A DNA stretch of 64,000 bases from Capronia americana (taxonomy: Eukaryota; Ascomycota; Eurotiomycetes; Chaetothyriales; Herpotrichiellaceae). Shown here one piece after another: positions 1 to 9,973 of this stretch. The notes below the pieces were generated by a model. It was not told the DNA's origin and did no database searches. It saw only the letters and a program-made list of their open reading frames with translations. The translations under genes and the position numbers were made by a program. The first letter of the stretch is position 1; each line of letters starts with the position of its first letter. Location: contig JADWQD010000023.1 of the NCBI GenBank assembly GCA_016110215.1, positions 1 through 64,000 on the forward strand, given 5' to 3'.

Positions 1-315
1 AAATATAAAAAAATATAAAAATAATTATATATAATTATATAATATAAGACTTAATACTATTTAATTAATATATAATAAAGTAATATTAAGCTAAAAATAT
101 ATATATTTAAAAAGCTTAATTTATTTAATATTAAATTTATATTCTTAGTATTACTTATAAAGCTATTATTCTTCTTCTTTACTTTATCTTTCTTCTTAAG
201 AAATTAAGGTACCCTACTCTAATACTTATAGTAGTATCCTACTTAATTACACGCCTTAGTTATAAGTCTATAATATCTCGGCAGGCTATAATAAATATAT
301 AATATATATAATCTA
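1..315. repeat. AT-rich, probably RIP-degraded repeat block
   Basis: The first ~315 bases are almost entirely A and T, rich in TA steps and TTAA/TATA words, with no usable reading frame. Composition switches abruptly near 315 to the ~50% GC typical of the rest of the window. In Pezizomycotina this is the usual look of a transposon remnant mutated by repeat-induced point mutation (C to T). Only the edge is visible, so the original element cannot be named. Confidence 0.65.
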
Positions 316-987
316 ATGCGCGTTCACAGCACCCCACTAAAGATGGAAAACCTCGGAGGCAAATCAAGCCGATACAGAAGGTCCTAGATAACACTGATGC
401 TGGGTTTCGGGATTGGAGACGATAATGTGGCTATGAAGATTTTCCAGAACTGACCAATCTAGCCTCAGGGCCACCCTCAGGTCCAGAGATGGAAATGGAA
501 AGTCCTCGTGTCGAGATTCCGACCACGAAATGTCTGTTTTGAGTCAAACCAGTGTCACACAGGACGCGACCAGAGTCTGCCTTGCAAGTGGGTTGAATTA
601 CAGGTGACACTGTTATGTATTGTCCACTTTGTCCACTTTATCCTTTCCCTACTTTCCCCACTTTCCCAACTTTCCCGCTCATAGTCTGATTCCGTATCTA
701 TATCCACCCTCTCCTCCCTCTCGATGGTGTTGAATCACCACTTCAGGATCTGGGACCTTTGACCTTTTGTCTGTATATGAACAGACCGCAGCGTGTGACA
801 CGATTTCGGTTCCAAAGGGCCCAAAATTGGGTCTCAACAGTTATTGGTGGTCGCCTGCGACGAGCCGTAATAGTCACGTGACGTGTGAATGAAGAATAGC
901 CTTTTGCCAAGACGACACCGCCAAACTCTTGGAAAGAGCTTCGGAAAGGTCCAAACCTTTCTCCCTGACCTCAACGTTCGCGGAAAC
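316..987. other. Intergenic, upstream of the phosphotransferase gene
   Basis: No gene seen. At about 620-678 lies a pyrimidine-rich stretch of imperfect ~10-base repeats (variants of GTCCACTTT and CTTTCCCC), a common feature of fungal core promoters. It ends about 310 bases before the likely start codon. Confidence 0.5.
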
Positions 988-1749
988 ATGAAGAATCTCA
1001 CGATCGTTGACCTACAGTGTGATGGCCCTGACATTGTGTTTCTCTCCGCTTCGCGCCGCACAGTCTTACGTCGAGGGAGCGTGGTCATCAAATCCGGATC
1101 CAGCGTCAGAAGGGAGGAGGCGGATACTCTTCGCTTTGTTCGCCAGAATACGTCGGTGCCTGTGCCAGAGGTCTATGACGACTATCCTCAATCCGATGGT
1201 AGTCACGTCATTGTCATGGAATACGTCGAGGGCGAACCACTGTCCGAACTATGGCCGACCCTCTCAAACGAGGAAAAACTGGAAATTAGCGGACAGCTAC
1301 GAGAGATCCTCGAGAATCTACGAGAGAAGCGAGGCAATTATATAGGAGGTATCAGAGGCACTGCTGCAGTTGACTCTCGGAAAACCACCCTCGTCGGTGG
1401 TCCTTTTGCGACTGAAAAGCAATTCAACGACTTCCTCCAGTCTGATCTCATCAAGGCGGCACAGCGCAGATTTTCCTCGACCTTCTCTGAAGTTATGACA
1501 TCGACCCACAAGATCCTGCTCACCCATGGCGACTTCAATCCACGGAACATCATCATTCACAATCGCCGGATCACCGCCGTTCTGGACTGGGAGAACGCCG
1601 GCTGGTATCCAGAATATTGGGAGTACGTGAAATTCTTCAGCGCTTTGGATGATTCGGATTGGGAGACCTATACCAAGCACATCTTCCCTCAGACGTACCC
1701 GCAAGAACTTGTAAACGACCTTTTCCTGGGTCAGCTGCTCCGTCACTGA
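988..1749 (+). CDS. Aminoglycoside phosphotransferase (APH)-fold kinase-like protein
   Basis: Predicted 253-residue, intron-free protein of the APH/choline-kinase-like family that is greatly expanded in filamentous fungi. Residues 180-187 read HGDFNPRN, the catalytic-loop HxD....N signature. D200-W201 in the context VLDWENAGW is the metal-binding Asp that follows. The C-terminal WEYVKFFSALDD...FPQTYP pattern is typical of fungal members. I prefer the ATG at 988; an in-frame ATG at 889 would add 33 basic residues that do not look conserved. The substrate is unknown: most fungal members have no demonstrated antibiotic-kinase role. The stop lies 21 bases from the stop of the convergent broken gene. 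Confidence 0.8.
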   Translation: MKNLTIVDLQCDGPDIVFLSASRRTVLRRGSVVIKSGSSVRREEADTLRFVRQNTSVPVPEVYDDYPQSDGSHVIVMEYVEGEPLSELWPTLSNEEKLEISGQLREILENLREKRGNYIGGIRGTAAVDSRKTTLVGGPFATEKQFNDFLQSDLIKAAQRRFSSTFSEVMTSTHKILLTHGDFNPRNIIIHNRRITAVLDWENAGWYPEYWEYVKFFSALDDSDWETYTKHIFPQTYPQELVNDLFLGQLLRH

Positions 1750-1770
1750 GAAGTGCCGGGAAAACGTAAA

Positions 1771-2176
1771 TCATTCCTCAGGGGCCTCCATTATCACGTC
1801 GACCATCTTGTCGATCGCGCAGCTTCGTTCTTTTTGGGTGATCCACGCCTTGTCAGAGATGGCCTTGAGGGCGTCGCCGACCCAGTTCTGAGTTCCAATC
1901 ACGACCGCTTTGGATAGATGTTGAGTGCAGTTGAGATTGAATTTGTGCTTTGGTCTTCCCTGCTAGCTTCGCTACCGGGATTTTTCTTAGAAACTTCTGG
2001 CTCTTAGTCGGTTCGACATTGTCCGTCACCTCCTTGCTAAAAAGGCCAACGGTGCCCACGACGTGAATCAGCAAGGAGGAGCCATCTGCCATCTCCACGA
2101 ACAGGGCTGTATGACGGGTACTTTGTATGTCGACGGGGTCGCCTCGGAAGATCACAATGCTTAGCTTCGCTTCCAT
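1771..2176 (-). pseudogene. Frameshifted fungal protein of unknown function (RGDPVDIQSTRHTALF family)
   Basis: Reading from an ATG at 2176, the frame gives MEAKLSIVIFRGDPVDIQST and continues like a small fungal family I recognise by its RxDPVDIQSTRHTALF opening and its RDWN-CQNWVGDAL core. After RDWN (ending at 1892) this frame runs into unrelated sequence. The expected continuation QNWVGDALKAISDKAWITQ resumes one base later, from 1890, and runs cleanly to a TGA at 1771-1773 (…MVDVIMEAPEE). So a single extra base (about 1891), or two missing bases, breaks an otherwise intact 134-residue gene. It could be a recent pseudogene or an assembly error. An upstream in-frame extension with a possible intron (about 2220-2250) exists. 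Function unknown. Confidence 0.6.
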
Positions 2177-3430
2177 TGAGGGTTGCAATATTTTCGATAG
2201 GCAACGAATGCCATATATCCAACTAGTAATATTAATGATGAAACCGGTCAACTTACGCAGTCGCCAACGCAGCAGCTTGAACCTGTGGCTGGTGGTTGTC
2301 ATATAGCACGCAGCGTGCAAGACTGGGCATGTTGCGGACCCTATTGGTGTTATCTACATTACATTGTCCTGCCGAACCCGAGCATCGCAAACTGCAAGTA
2401 GTCTAGTATGATGAGAGACTTGGCAGCTTCATGGTGAACATCCTGGGCAGTGCCTCTGTGAGGATCACCCAATCGGACATCGGACGAAGCACACCCAATT
2501 AAATGGTTGGTCTTACACGGTCCACGGAATTTACCTTGGTAAACCAGAGTGAACGACAGCACAAGAGGCGGTCCGTAACAGGTTTAGTCAAATTCTCTCC
2601 ACTCTAGGGCACCTGCCGTGGTCGTACTCGTAGGATTCAACCGCATAACCTGTCACACCCCCCGGGCCTAAGGTTACAAGGGAATTTAGTAGCAGTGTAA
2701 GGGCAGGGAAGCTGCCAGCTCCTCTGACGCCCGTCTGAAACAGATACCTAGTCGAGAGGCAGGTTTAGGCGGTGGCTGATGAATCCATCTCAGCCGTACC
2801 GTTCGTGGCTATTGCCCCATATTTTGACATGGCGCTTTTGTGAACGCTGCTCTATCTTGAAGCTCTTTATTGTGGTCCTTGCCTGGCGTTGTAAGGCGGC
2901 CTCGCTCCCTTCCCTGAACGAACATGGTAAAGGGTAAAGTACTGTTCGGGGTATTGAAGAAAGACATAATATATATATATCTCAAAAATGACCCAACGAG
3001 ATCCGGCCGAGTCTGTGGTGGGCGGATCGATCAAGACTCCATGGATTGCATGCCCGGAGTTATTCTACTCTCACAACTGTGTACTCTAAATAGATGACGC
3101 GCCTTTACTAGTACGAGGTACCTACAACACTGGTTATACAGTAGATAAGGTATCTAGACCTGGTACCGAGTACTTCTACACCCTATGTAGTACGAATAGG
3201 TAAGGTACCACGGTACCTAGGATTGACGGAATTGACGGGGTGCGGGTTTCGAAACAACTTGAACTTGATTACCGAGTATGAGATAGATGCTGGAATCAAC
3301 ATGCAAGGTTATGTAGAATCAAACGAAACACGTGTTTGGTAACATAGAAAAGAGTATCATTCTGAGGCATGAGTATCTGTAGCTTGTACATTCCGAGGCG
3401 TTTCCACTGTAAACAACGCTCTCCCCCGCA
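2177..3430. other. Intergenic region with simple repeats
   Basis: No convincing gene. There is an AT dinucleotide run near 2968-2980. From about 3112 to 3227 the sequence is dense in GGTACC/AGGTACC words and TAC-rich steps. One TACTCGTA copy lies at 2625-2632. GACGGAATTGACGG near 3225-3238 is a short tandem duplication. Confidence 0.4.
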
Positions 3431-4861
3431 TCAGGACCTAGCCCGATCACACTGCTCGATGAACCTGTAGATGCCTTCCAACCCTTCATATCCACCATCA
3501 GCAGCAGTGTGCGCGGTATACCTTTCCTCCCGTACTGGCACCTGGGGCTGGAAGAAGTATGTGACAGGATCGTCCGTCTCGAGCAACTCGCTTTCGTGCA
3601 GGGACGAGTAACCGGACGGCGACGAAACCCACGGATTCAGTCCCAAGGCCGGATCAACCATCTCAAATGCATCAGGGGACTGGCTCGTCGCCGAGAGATG
3701 AGAGAACCCCGGAGACGCACGCCGAGGGGGCGTAAGCATCTCGTGCCACTCGACCCGATCCTTCCTGACGCGCTTGATCGGCCTGTCACACATTTCGAGA
3801 CCTGCCTCGCTGGCAGTCTTGCTCGGAGCGAACGGGAAGAGCAAAGCCATCTCGGTGCCATTGCGAGTATCAAAGTCCTCGTCTTGACCAACTATGCCGC
3901 GCTTTATGTTCAATTCACGGCAGAGACCCTCCACTGTGTCTGCGTCGCAGCCCGGAAAGCGGACGCGGAGAGTCACACTGTCATGTAGCGAGATGGGGAG
4001 ATCGCCGAGGGTGGACAAATGTTTGAGGTCGTTCATAATGGCGGCCAGGTCTTTCAACGCACGGGCGAAGTCAACCGACAGGTTGGACATAAGGGTGCTG
4101 TTGTTCAAGGTGTCTTGGTGGACCTCGTAGTCGCAGGAAGAGGCCGATGGGGAGCGAGGGATGCTTGCCAACGGACCAATGGCGGTGATTGTGGGAGTGA
4201 CCTTGAAGTCGATGAAAGATCCCGGTGCAGTCCTGGAGGACATGTCCATCGTGTGCCTGGCTTCCTCCTGCAAGCTGGACACCGACCGGAATCTTTTCTC
4301 CCCTGTGCGAGGGTCCGAGCCATCGAAACGGGCTTTCTGGCCAGACAGCCAGAAAGCTCGAACGGCTTGGGACACATTGGCGACCACCTGCGCGGGCGCA
4401 GCAGGCGTATGGGAGAAGTATCTTGCCCCGCCGGCTCGGCCACCTCCTAGGCCATAGCCACCAGCGTGACGAGCCAAGGTCCCTCCAGTGAGACTGGGTC
4501 GGAGAGTGGATGCAAAGGGAGCACGGCCGCTCGACTGATTAACACGCGTGGCGGTCTGGGAGGAAGGATACGACGCTCGAGTCGGACGGGACTTGGGGCC
4601 AGCTCGCGACGAGTAATGTCTGATGGTGTCGGCGGCATGGGCCTTCGTGCTGTAGAGACGACCCTGAGATTGACGGATCTGACCAAGCCGGTTCTTGGGT
4701 TGATGTTGAGAGATGCGAGCATAGGCTGGTTGGGCATCGGATTCGAGCGGTTTGGCTGCCTGCGGGATCTTGTCACGGATGAATTTCCCCGTCTTCTCGG
4801 CGGCGTATCTCGCCAGCCTCATGGCTTTCTGGGCCAAGAGGTGGCCTCCTGACGTCGCCAT
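3431..4861 (-). CDS. Conserved fungal protein of unknown function
   Basis: Single-exon protein of 476 residues. The first ~40 residues are basic and amphipathic (MATSGGHLLAQKAMRLARYA), then comes a ~100-residue Ser/Arg/Gln-rich disordered stretch. A conserved-looking core spans about residues 150-350 (AVRAFWLSGQKARFDG…; SFIDFKVTPTITAIGPLASI; a helical ALKDLAAIMNDLKHLSTLGDLP; LRVRFPGCDADTVEGLCREL). The C-terminal third is low complexity. From memory, related fungal proteins are sometimes labelled casein kinase II beta-2 subunit. I see no CK2-beta Cys4 zinc site (two spaced CxxC pairs), so I would not carry that name over. The N-terminus could target a mitochondrion, but this is only a compositional impression. 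Confidence 0.75.
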   Translation of the reverse strand: MATSGGHLLAQKAMRLARYAAEKTGKFIRDKIPQAAKPLESDAQPAYARISQHQPKNRLGQIRQSQGRLYSTKAHAADTIRHYSSRAGPKSRPTRASYPSSQTATRVNQSSGRAPFASTLRPSLTGGTLARHAGGYGLGGGRAGGARYFSHTPAAPAQVVANVSQAVRAFWLSGQKARFDGSDPRTGEKRFRSVSSLQEEARHTMDMSSRTAPGSFIDFKVTPTITAIGPLASIPRSPSASSCDYEVHQDTLNNSTLMSNLSVDFARALKDLAAIMNDLKHLSTLGDLPISLHDSVTLRVRFPGCDADTVEGLCRELNIKRGIVGQDEDFDTRNGTEMALLFPFAPSKTASEAGLEMCDRPIKRVRKDRVEWHEMLTPPRRASPGFSHLSATSQSPDAFEMVDPALGLNPWVSSPSGYSSLHESELLETDDPVTYFFQPQVPVREERYTAHTAADGGYEGLEGIYRFIEQCDRARS

Positions 4862-5430
4862 GATGTTTATCCACCAGGCGGAGGAGAGAGTTGTGTACTC
4901 GAAAGTGAGAGTGAAGTGAGGTTGGGAGGTTGATATGAGTTTCTACGAGTTGGACTTCGCCACCAGGGTCCTCGCTATGATTGGTCCGCCACATTCCCCG
5001 CAAAACATTGATTTCTCCGCTCCCGTTCCGAGTCACGTGCAAGCGCGACTCGTCGGATCAATACACGCCGATTTCCCGCTACCGCTTCTACGATCTTGGC
5101 TTTTCCGCTTGCTGCGGCCACGACGGTTTCACGATCGATCACTGTTGGACTCAATGTCATATCATTCCTGAGAGATGGCAGTTGCAAGATGGAGGAGTAT
5201 GCCTACGTGACAGAGTCACGCCCGGTATCAGTATCATTCAGCTGGTGACGCCCTCTTGCAGCGCAGATCGAGGAACCATTTTACAAGGAATCTCTCCACC
5301 GAATTTTGCGATCAGTGACGCCGCTCTCGCAGGGTTTCTTCCAAGATTTTGACAATCACGGCGAAGCGTCATAACTTCCACTCGAACCGCGCATGGACAT
5401 GTCAGCTACTATGAGCTATTGACCGCTGGG
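4862..5430. other. Intergenic, promoter of the 3431-4861 gene
   Basis: Upstream region of the minus-strand gene starting at 4861 and downstream of the membrane-protein gene ending at 5431. Short overlapping frames occur, but none has a credible protein pattern. Confidence 0.4.
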
Positions 5431-6837
5431 TTAAGCAACCATTGTTGTTGGAAGGGAAGATTCTTCTGGACAGACGATTTCTAAATACTGCTTCAGTGCC
5501 TCCTTACAAGAAGGGCTGTTCAACACTTCTATCGCTTCGTCCAGTTGGTCGCTCGACTCGGCTGACAGCTTGACCCCTGGACCTTCCTCGTCCGAGGGGT
5601 CGTCATCTCTTTCCTTCCATCTGATGGCCGCTTTGAACTTCGATGATCCCTCCAACTCCTGCTGCAAGGCCCTTCGGCGATCATTGTCTGGCAGAAAGAC
5701 GTCCCACCACGCCCAGCGATTAGCTCGTGGGGACACTGGAAGCATAGAGATGAAAATCAGAGCTGCTCGCCGGCCGCTGAAATGCAGCGGCGCCATGAAT
5801 CGAATGGATGCGGGTTGTTTCTCCAGGATGCGCTCGGGGCCAATCAACAGATGCAGTCCCTTCTTGAGTAGCCACGAAAGCAAGTAGACGGCGAGCCAAA
5901 GTAGACTTGACCACCTTTCATTGCCTTGTGCGTTAGTGCTCGCCGCAAGGAGAGCCGCTTGTGTTGTAAGCACGACAGCAAGAAGGCGGCACAGCCATCT
6001 GAGCAACAAGGGCCGCGTTGTCCGAACGGGGATATTGGTGAGTGCATGAAGTTGGCTGGAGTAGCCGCACACGATCGAGATCTTGGACGAGTTCCAGCTT
6101 TCCGCGATCACATGGATATCTAACGCGGCATCACGCCTAGCCGTCTCGACCCGGTCGCGTTCTGCCGTAGCCTGGTTCCCAAAGACGGGTTCGACCGAAA
6201 GCCGTAGCACGACGGTGAGAACATGGGAGATGGCGATGCAGATGAGAAGAGCTGGTCCGATCTGTAGGCCCCCGCGCGCGACCAGGACGGCCAAACCGAC
6301 AGTGAAGACGATCTCCGCGATAGACAACGAGGCGGATGCCCACCATTTGGAATCACTCAATCTCGATGGATCGCTTGTTGGGTCGGTCGGCGTGACTAGG
6401 CTTACGTGGACGACTGTTTCGCGGAGCGCAGTCGCCGTCTTCGGGTTGGCGCTCAGGGGGGTGTGACGACCGATGATCCCCGCGACCTCGACAATCGCCG
6501 CATTCACAAGGTCGAAGACATTGCCGTGGCGGATGCTCGCCACGCCAAGGGGACGGCCGTTGCGACCTTGTCCAAACAGCTCTAGATAGTCGACGTTCCA
6601 GAGTTGGCGAAAGTCGTGGATGGATCCGGTCATGGCGTCGGAAACAGAGTGTCGAGTCATCACTGCCGACACCAGTCCATGTCGTACCCGCAAGTTTTCT
6701 GCAAAGAGAGGTATGGGTGCCCAGGGCGCAATGAGGCGAAGGAACTTCATAAAGTCACCGGCCATGATGGTGTTGTAGATCCAAATCGTGGAAGTCCAAT
6801 ATTCACGGACGTGAACAAGGGGAACGAGTGTAGACAA
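5431..6837 (-). CDS. Multi-pass fungal membrane protein, unknown function
   Basis: Single-exon reading frame of 468 residues. The opening contains FMKFLRLIAPWAPIPLF. The middle holds four hydrophobic stretches that could cross a membrane: about residues 170-190 (ASLSIAEIVFTVGLAVLVA), 195-218 (IGPALLICIAISHVLTVVL), 283-305 (LLRWLCRLLAVVLTTQAALL) and 318-340 (LLWLAVYLLSWLLKKGLHLL). The C-terminal ~100 residues are charged and probably cytosolic. The pattern resembles lineage-specific integral membrane proteins common in filamentous fungi; I recognise no transport or catalytic signature. Other in-frame Met codons soon after the first (for example at MAGDFM) are possible starts. Confidence 0.7.
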   Translation of the reverse strand: MSTLVPLVHVREYWTSTIWIYNTIMAGDFMKFLRLIAPWAPIPLFAENLRVRHGLVSAVMTRHSVSDAMTGSIHDFRQLWNVDYLELFGQGRNGRPLGVASIRHGNVFDLVNAAIVEVAGIIGRHTPLSANPKTATALRETVVHVSLVTPTDPTSDPSRLSDSKWWASASLSIAEIVFTVGLAVLVARGGLQIGPALLICIAISHVLTVVLRLSVEPVFGNQATAERDRVETARRDAALDIHVIAESWNSSKISIVCGYSSQLHALTNIPVRTTRPLLLRWLCRLLAVVLTTQAALLAASTNAQGNERWSSLLWLAVYLLSWLLKKGLHLLIGPERILEKQPASIRFMAPLHFSGRRAALIFISMLPVSPRANRWAWWDVFLPDNDRRRALQQELEGSSKFKAAIRWKERDDDPSDEEGPGVKLSAESSDQLDEAIEVLNSPSCKEALKQYLEIVCPEESSLPTTMVA

Positions 6838-7346
6838 CGCAGATCGACGCCAACCTCAAACCGGCCACACGGTCATGGTCTAACCTGTCCCAGGACTGTT
6901 TCAGGACAGATCGAGCCTAGAACAGCTCGCCCAGGACTTCCCCGCTTCCAGGGGATTTTGTCCTACCTTGTCATGGATCTCAGGCTGTATCCTCGCTCAT
7001 GCGTGAATCTGCCTTGGAAGAAGGCTTACAACGTGAGTTTTTAAAAGTCACCGAGGACGGAGAGGAGATAGATAAAGGCTCACCAGACTGAGCGGCTGGC
7101 AGAGTGCTGTTGCCTGTTACAACGTGACGACTCACCAAACCTGAGGACCGACATGGGGTGACTGACCATTGATGATCCACTGCATACGTGGGTCACGCGC
7201 CAGAGCCATAGACCTATTTATACGTACTGACGCCTGGCCTTTCTTCACAAGGCGACATCAGGAGAAATGGCACAGACGGAGCTAGGTACCATATCCTACA
7301 ACCAATACCGCGCTCGACTTCGCCTCGGTGCCGCCGTCTTCATCAC
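6838..7346. other. Intergenic
   Basis: Lies between the start of the membrane-protein gene and the stop of the FAD dehydrogenase gene, both on the minus strand. No gene or clear site seen. Confidence 0.4.
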
Positions 7347-8831
7347 TCATAAATGTGCTTTAGGAGGGCCGGTCTGCTCGGCCGTGGCAACAGTGATGAT
7401 AGGGATCCTCGATTCCAAATTCGTCCTCTGGGGAACATGTTGATTGAACACCCCGCCGTCCGTGTGGTGGCTTTCTGCCAATTGTCCCGTCGCCGCTGCC
7501 TTTCCCGCTCGCCAGCCATGCACAAACCCGCCTCCCAGATGCGTACCACCCATCTCCGCCGTGGGCGTGAACCCACCCGCGACGTCTCCCACGGCGAAAA
7601 GCCCGGGGATGGGCTTGCCAAAGACGTCCACAACCTGCATGGACGTGGTCGTTCGGAAGCCTCCGCAGGTCAGGCTGATGCCCACGATCATCTTCGAGGC
7701 GTAAAAGGGGGCCTCGACGATGCGATGAGTGGTGAAGTCGACACGCTTCGTCAAGGGTTCGACCTTGTCGCCCGAGGCGATAAAGTCATTCCATTGCTCC
7801 ACCGTCTTTACTAGTTGCGCGGCGGGGACTTTGATCAGAACAGCGAGCTCTTCCAGAGTGTCGGCCTTGACAATGTTTGAAAGCTGGTTGGCGTAGTGCT
7901 TTTGTCGCGTTGCCGCGCCGCTGTCGAAGATATAATGCCCCAGCTGGCCGGGTTGCTGTTTGAGCGCTTCAACTCTGTCTTGGTACGGCCCGGCTTCGTC
8001 GTGGAATCGATGGCCCTTGTTGTTCACCGCAATGGCCTCGTCGGTCAGGGCCGAAGCGATCGCGACGATCCCAGGAATCATAGTCATGTTATAGAGGTCG
8101 CCACCGATGGCTTGGCCCATGACATGGCCATCTCCCCGACAGGTCGGCAGTCCGGGATACCATGCGTCGTCGTGGGCTGGTGCATATCGACGACGGAGTG
8201 CTGCGTTGGCCTGGTAGCCGCCTGAGGCGAGGATGACGCCCTTCTTCGCGAACACGTTGAACGCCGGTCTGGAGTCGTTGGGCTGCACACGGACCCCCCT
8301 GACGTGTCCGCCTTCGGTAATGAGTCTGACTGCTGTGCTATTCACATACGTGCGCACTTTCGGTCCAGCAAAGTCGGGTTCGAAGGCTCGCGCAAATTGC
8401 TGGGTTGACTCGACCGCTGCAAGCCGGGGCACGCTGGTCTGTATCGGTCGCTTGATCAGGCGAGGAAACTTGACGCCCTTCTTGGTAAGAATGTCGTAGA
8501 GCTGCGGGCTCTCCTTTGCGTATTGCCGTGCAAGAACAGGATCCCATTCCAATCCAAAGTGCTTGCTTGACTGTTCGATGAGTTTCTCACAGTCTTGCAT
8601 GAACAGATCGACAGAGTCACGGATTCCGTGTTGGCGCTGGAGAGCACTGTCGACAAAGGCTACCCAACCTGTAGACCATGTTCCGTTGCCGCCGATGTCC
8701 TTGTATGCCTCGATGGCCACCACATCGGCGCCCGATTCGACAGCCGATGCCACTGATGCAAGACCGCCGGGACCAGTGCCGATGACAACCACGTCAGTGG
8801 TCTGGTCTTGACCGTTCGATTGAAGATACAT
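7347..8831 (-). CDS. FAD-dependent dehydrogenase/reductase (FAD_binding_2, fumarate reductase/ketosteroid-dehydrogenase-like)
   Basis: 494 residues from the ATG at 8831 (MYLQSNGQ), single exon; an in-frame ATG at 8903 would add 24 Ser-rich residues. The N-terminal Rossmann dinucleotide site is VVVIGTGPGGLASVASA (about 14-30), followed by the acidic ribose-binding turn in VVAIEAYKDIGGNG. The C-terminal flavin-closing segment is GLFAVGDVAGGFTPTAEMGG, then THLGGGFVHGWRAGKAA. This fold and order define the fumarate reductase/succinate dehydrogenase flavoprotein-like family, which includes 3-ketosteroid delta-1-dehydrogenases, urocanate reductase and tricarballylate dehydrogenase. Which reaction it performs cannot be read from sequence; introduction or removal of a C=C next to a carbonyl is the family theme. 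It sits at the left end of the probable catabolic cluster. Confidence 0.85.
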   Translation of the reverse strand: MYLQSNGQDQTTDVVVIGTGPGGLASVASAVESGADVVAIEAYKDIGGNGTWSTGWVAFVDSALQRQHGIRDSVDLFMQDCEKLIEQSSKHFGLEWDPVLARQYAKESPQLYDILTKKGVKFPRLIKRPIQTSVPRLAAVESTQQFARAFEPDFAGPKVRTYVNSTAVRLITEGGHVRGVRVQPNDSRPAFNVFAKKGVILASGGYQANAALRRRYAPAHDDAWYPGLPTCRGDGHVMGQAIGGDLYNMTMIPGIVAIASALTDEAIAVNNKGHRFHDEAGPYQDRVEALKQQPGQLGHYIFDSGAATRQKHYANQLSNIVKADTLEELAVLIKVPAAQLVKTVEQWNDFIASGDKVEPLTKRVDFTTHRIVEAPFYASKMIVGISLTCGGFRTTTSMQVVDVFGKPIPGLFAVGDVAGGFTPTAEMGGTHLGGGFVHGWRAGKAAATGQLAESHHTDGGVFNQHVPQRTNLESRIPIITVATAEQTGPPKAHL

Positions 8832-9973
8832 GCTGACTGACGGCGATTTACTTTTGTTCCCCAGAGAGCATGAAGAAGAGGATGAGAGCTCCTGGAGCAA
8901 CACCCGGTGAGATGAGCTCTTAACCCACGATATTGTCGAACGGATAATCGGCTTGCTATGTACAAGCTCTGAAGTGGTCTAGCGGTGTCCTTTCCCACAA
9001 AAACTAAATCCCGGAGACGAGCGGGGCTGGCAAATCCTGGAGGACTAGGATTTTGTAGAACCATTCGACGCATCAGTGCACACAAAAGCAGGGGGAAGAA
9101 GCACAAGGCCCTGCACGCTCAGAAAGATGCCGAGACAAGGATGGCATGCTTCTGCCTTGCAGTTCCAAAGAGTCAAACGTTCATACTACTAACAAGGTCG
9201 TGAGAGGCACAGAACCTAGACCCACAAGAGCAGGAAAACTAAGACCCAGACAGGAGAAAGTACCGAAACACCCTTATCCTACCCATTGGACAGAATTGCC
9301 GGCAAGGCTCCCTCCAAAGCTCCTGGCCTAGGTTCGCTTCTCTCGTTCCGGCAAGGGCGCGCGTGAGCGATAGCTGGCTCCAAACCCCGAGCAAGCCTCA
9401 GTCCATACTATCAGCTCACGATTTCTACACCCCCAGATTACGCCTCGTCTTGACCACGTGCAGTTTAGGTGTCGTGCACGGTCTTGCGAGACAACTTGCA
9501 TCTCCCATCCATCCCCGCAAGACAACCGGCGTTCACACTGGTGTGGCAAACAAGCGCGGGGCCCCTATTCCCCGCCCTTGTGCAAACGTCTCGTTTGGGC
9601 AGGGGTAGGTGTACCTATAGTACCCGGAAGGTCGACATTCTGCTCCTCAGGGCTCCAGCATCGGGTCTTTCGCAAGGCCGGCCAGTTCGTCCTTGACTAC
9701 GCATTTTTAGGATTCTGAATTACCCAGGTAGACTTGGACAATGTTGCTTGACACCACTTTGTGGTTGAAGTTGAAAGGGAGCGAGAATCGAGATCGCGGT
9801 CTCTTCTCAAACTTGCTTTTCAACATTTGTGGTGGCAGTGATTACCCAGACGTTCCTTGCGCAACTCAAAGAGGTGCTATGTGGACGAATACGACTGACA
9901 ACTGACTTCATACAAAGCCGTAGATCTCCCGACCGACCCTCAACCACCTTGGGCGAAAGAGGCATGGACACGG
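8832..9973. other. Intergenic, promoter of the FAD dehydrogenase
   Basis: 1.1 kb between the FAD dehydrogenase start and the MFS transporter stop. Small frames on both strands look random. I found no copy of the 13-base word shared by the other cluster promoters; the nearest resemblance is a TACCGA half-match near 9262. Confidence 0.4.

Noticed and set aside
7347..8831. Calling the flavoprotein a 3-ketosteroid dehydrogenase
   Set aside because: Only family-level motifs are visible; several reactions share them, so a specific steroid role is not supported.
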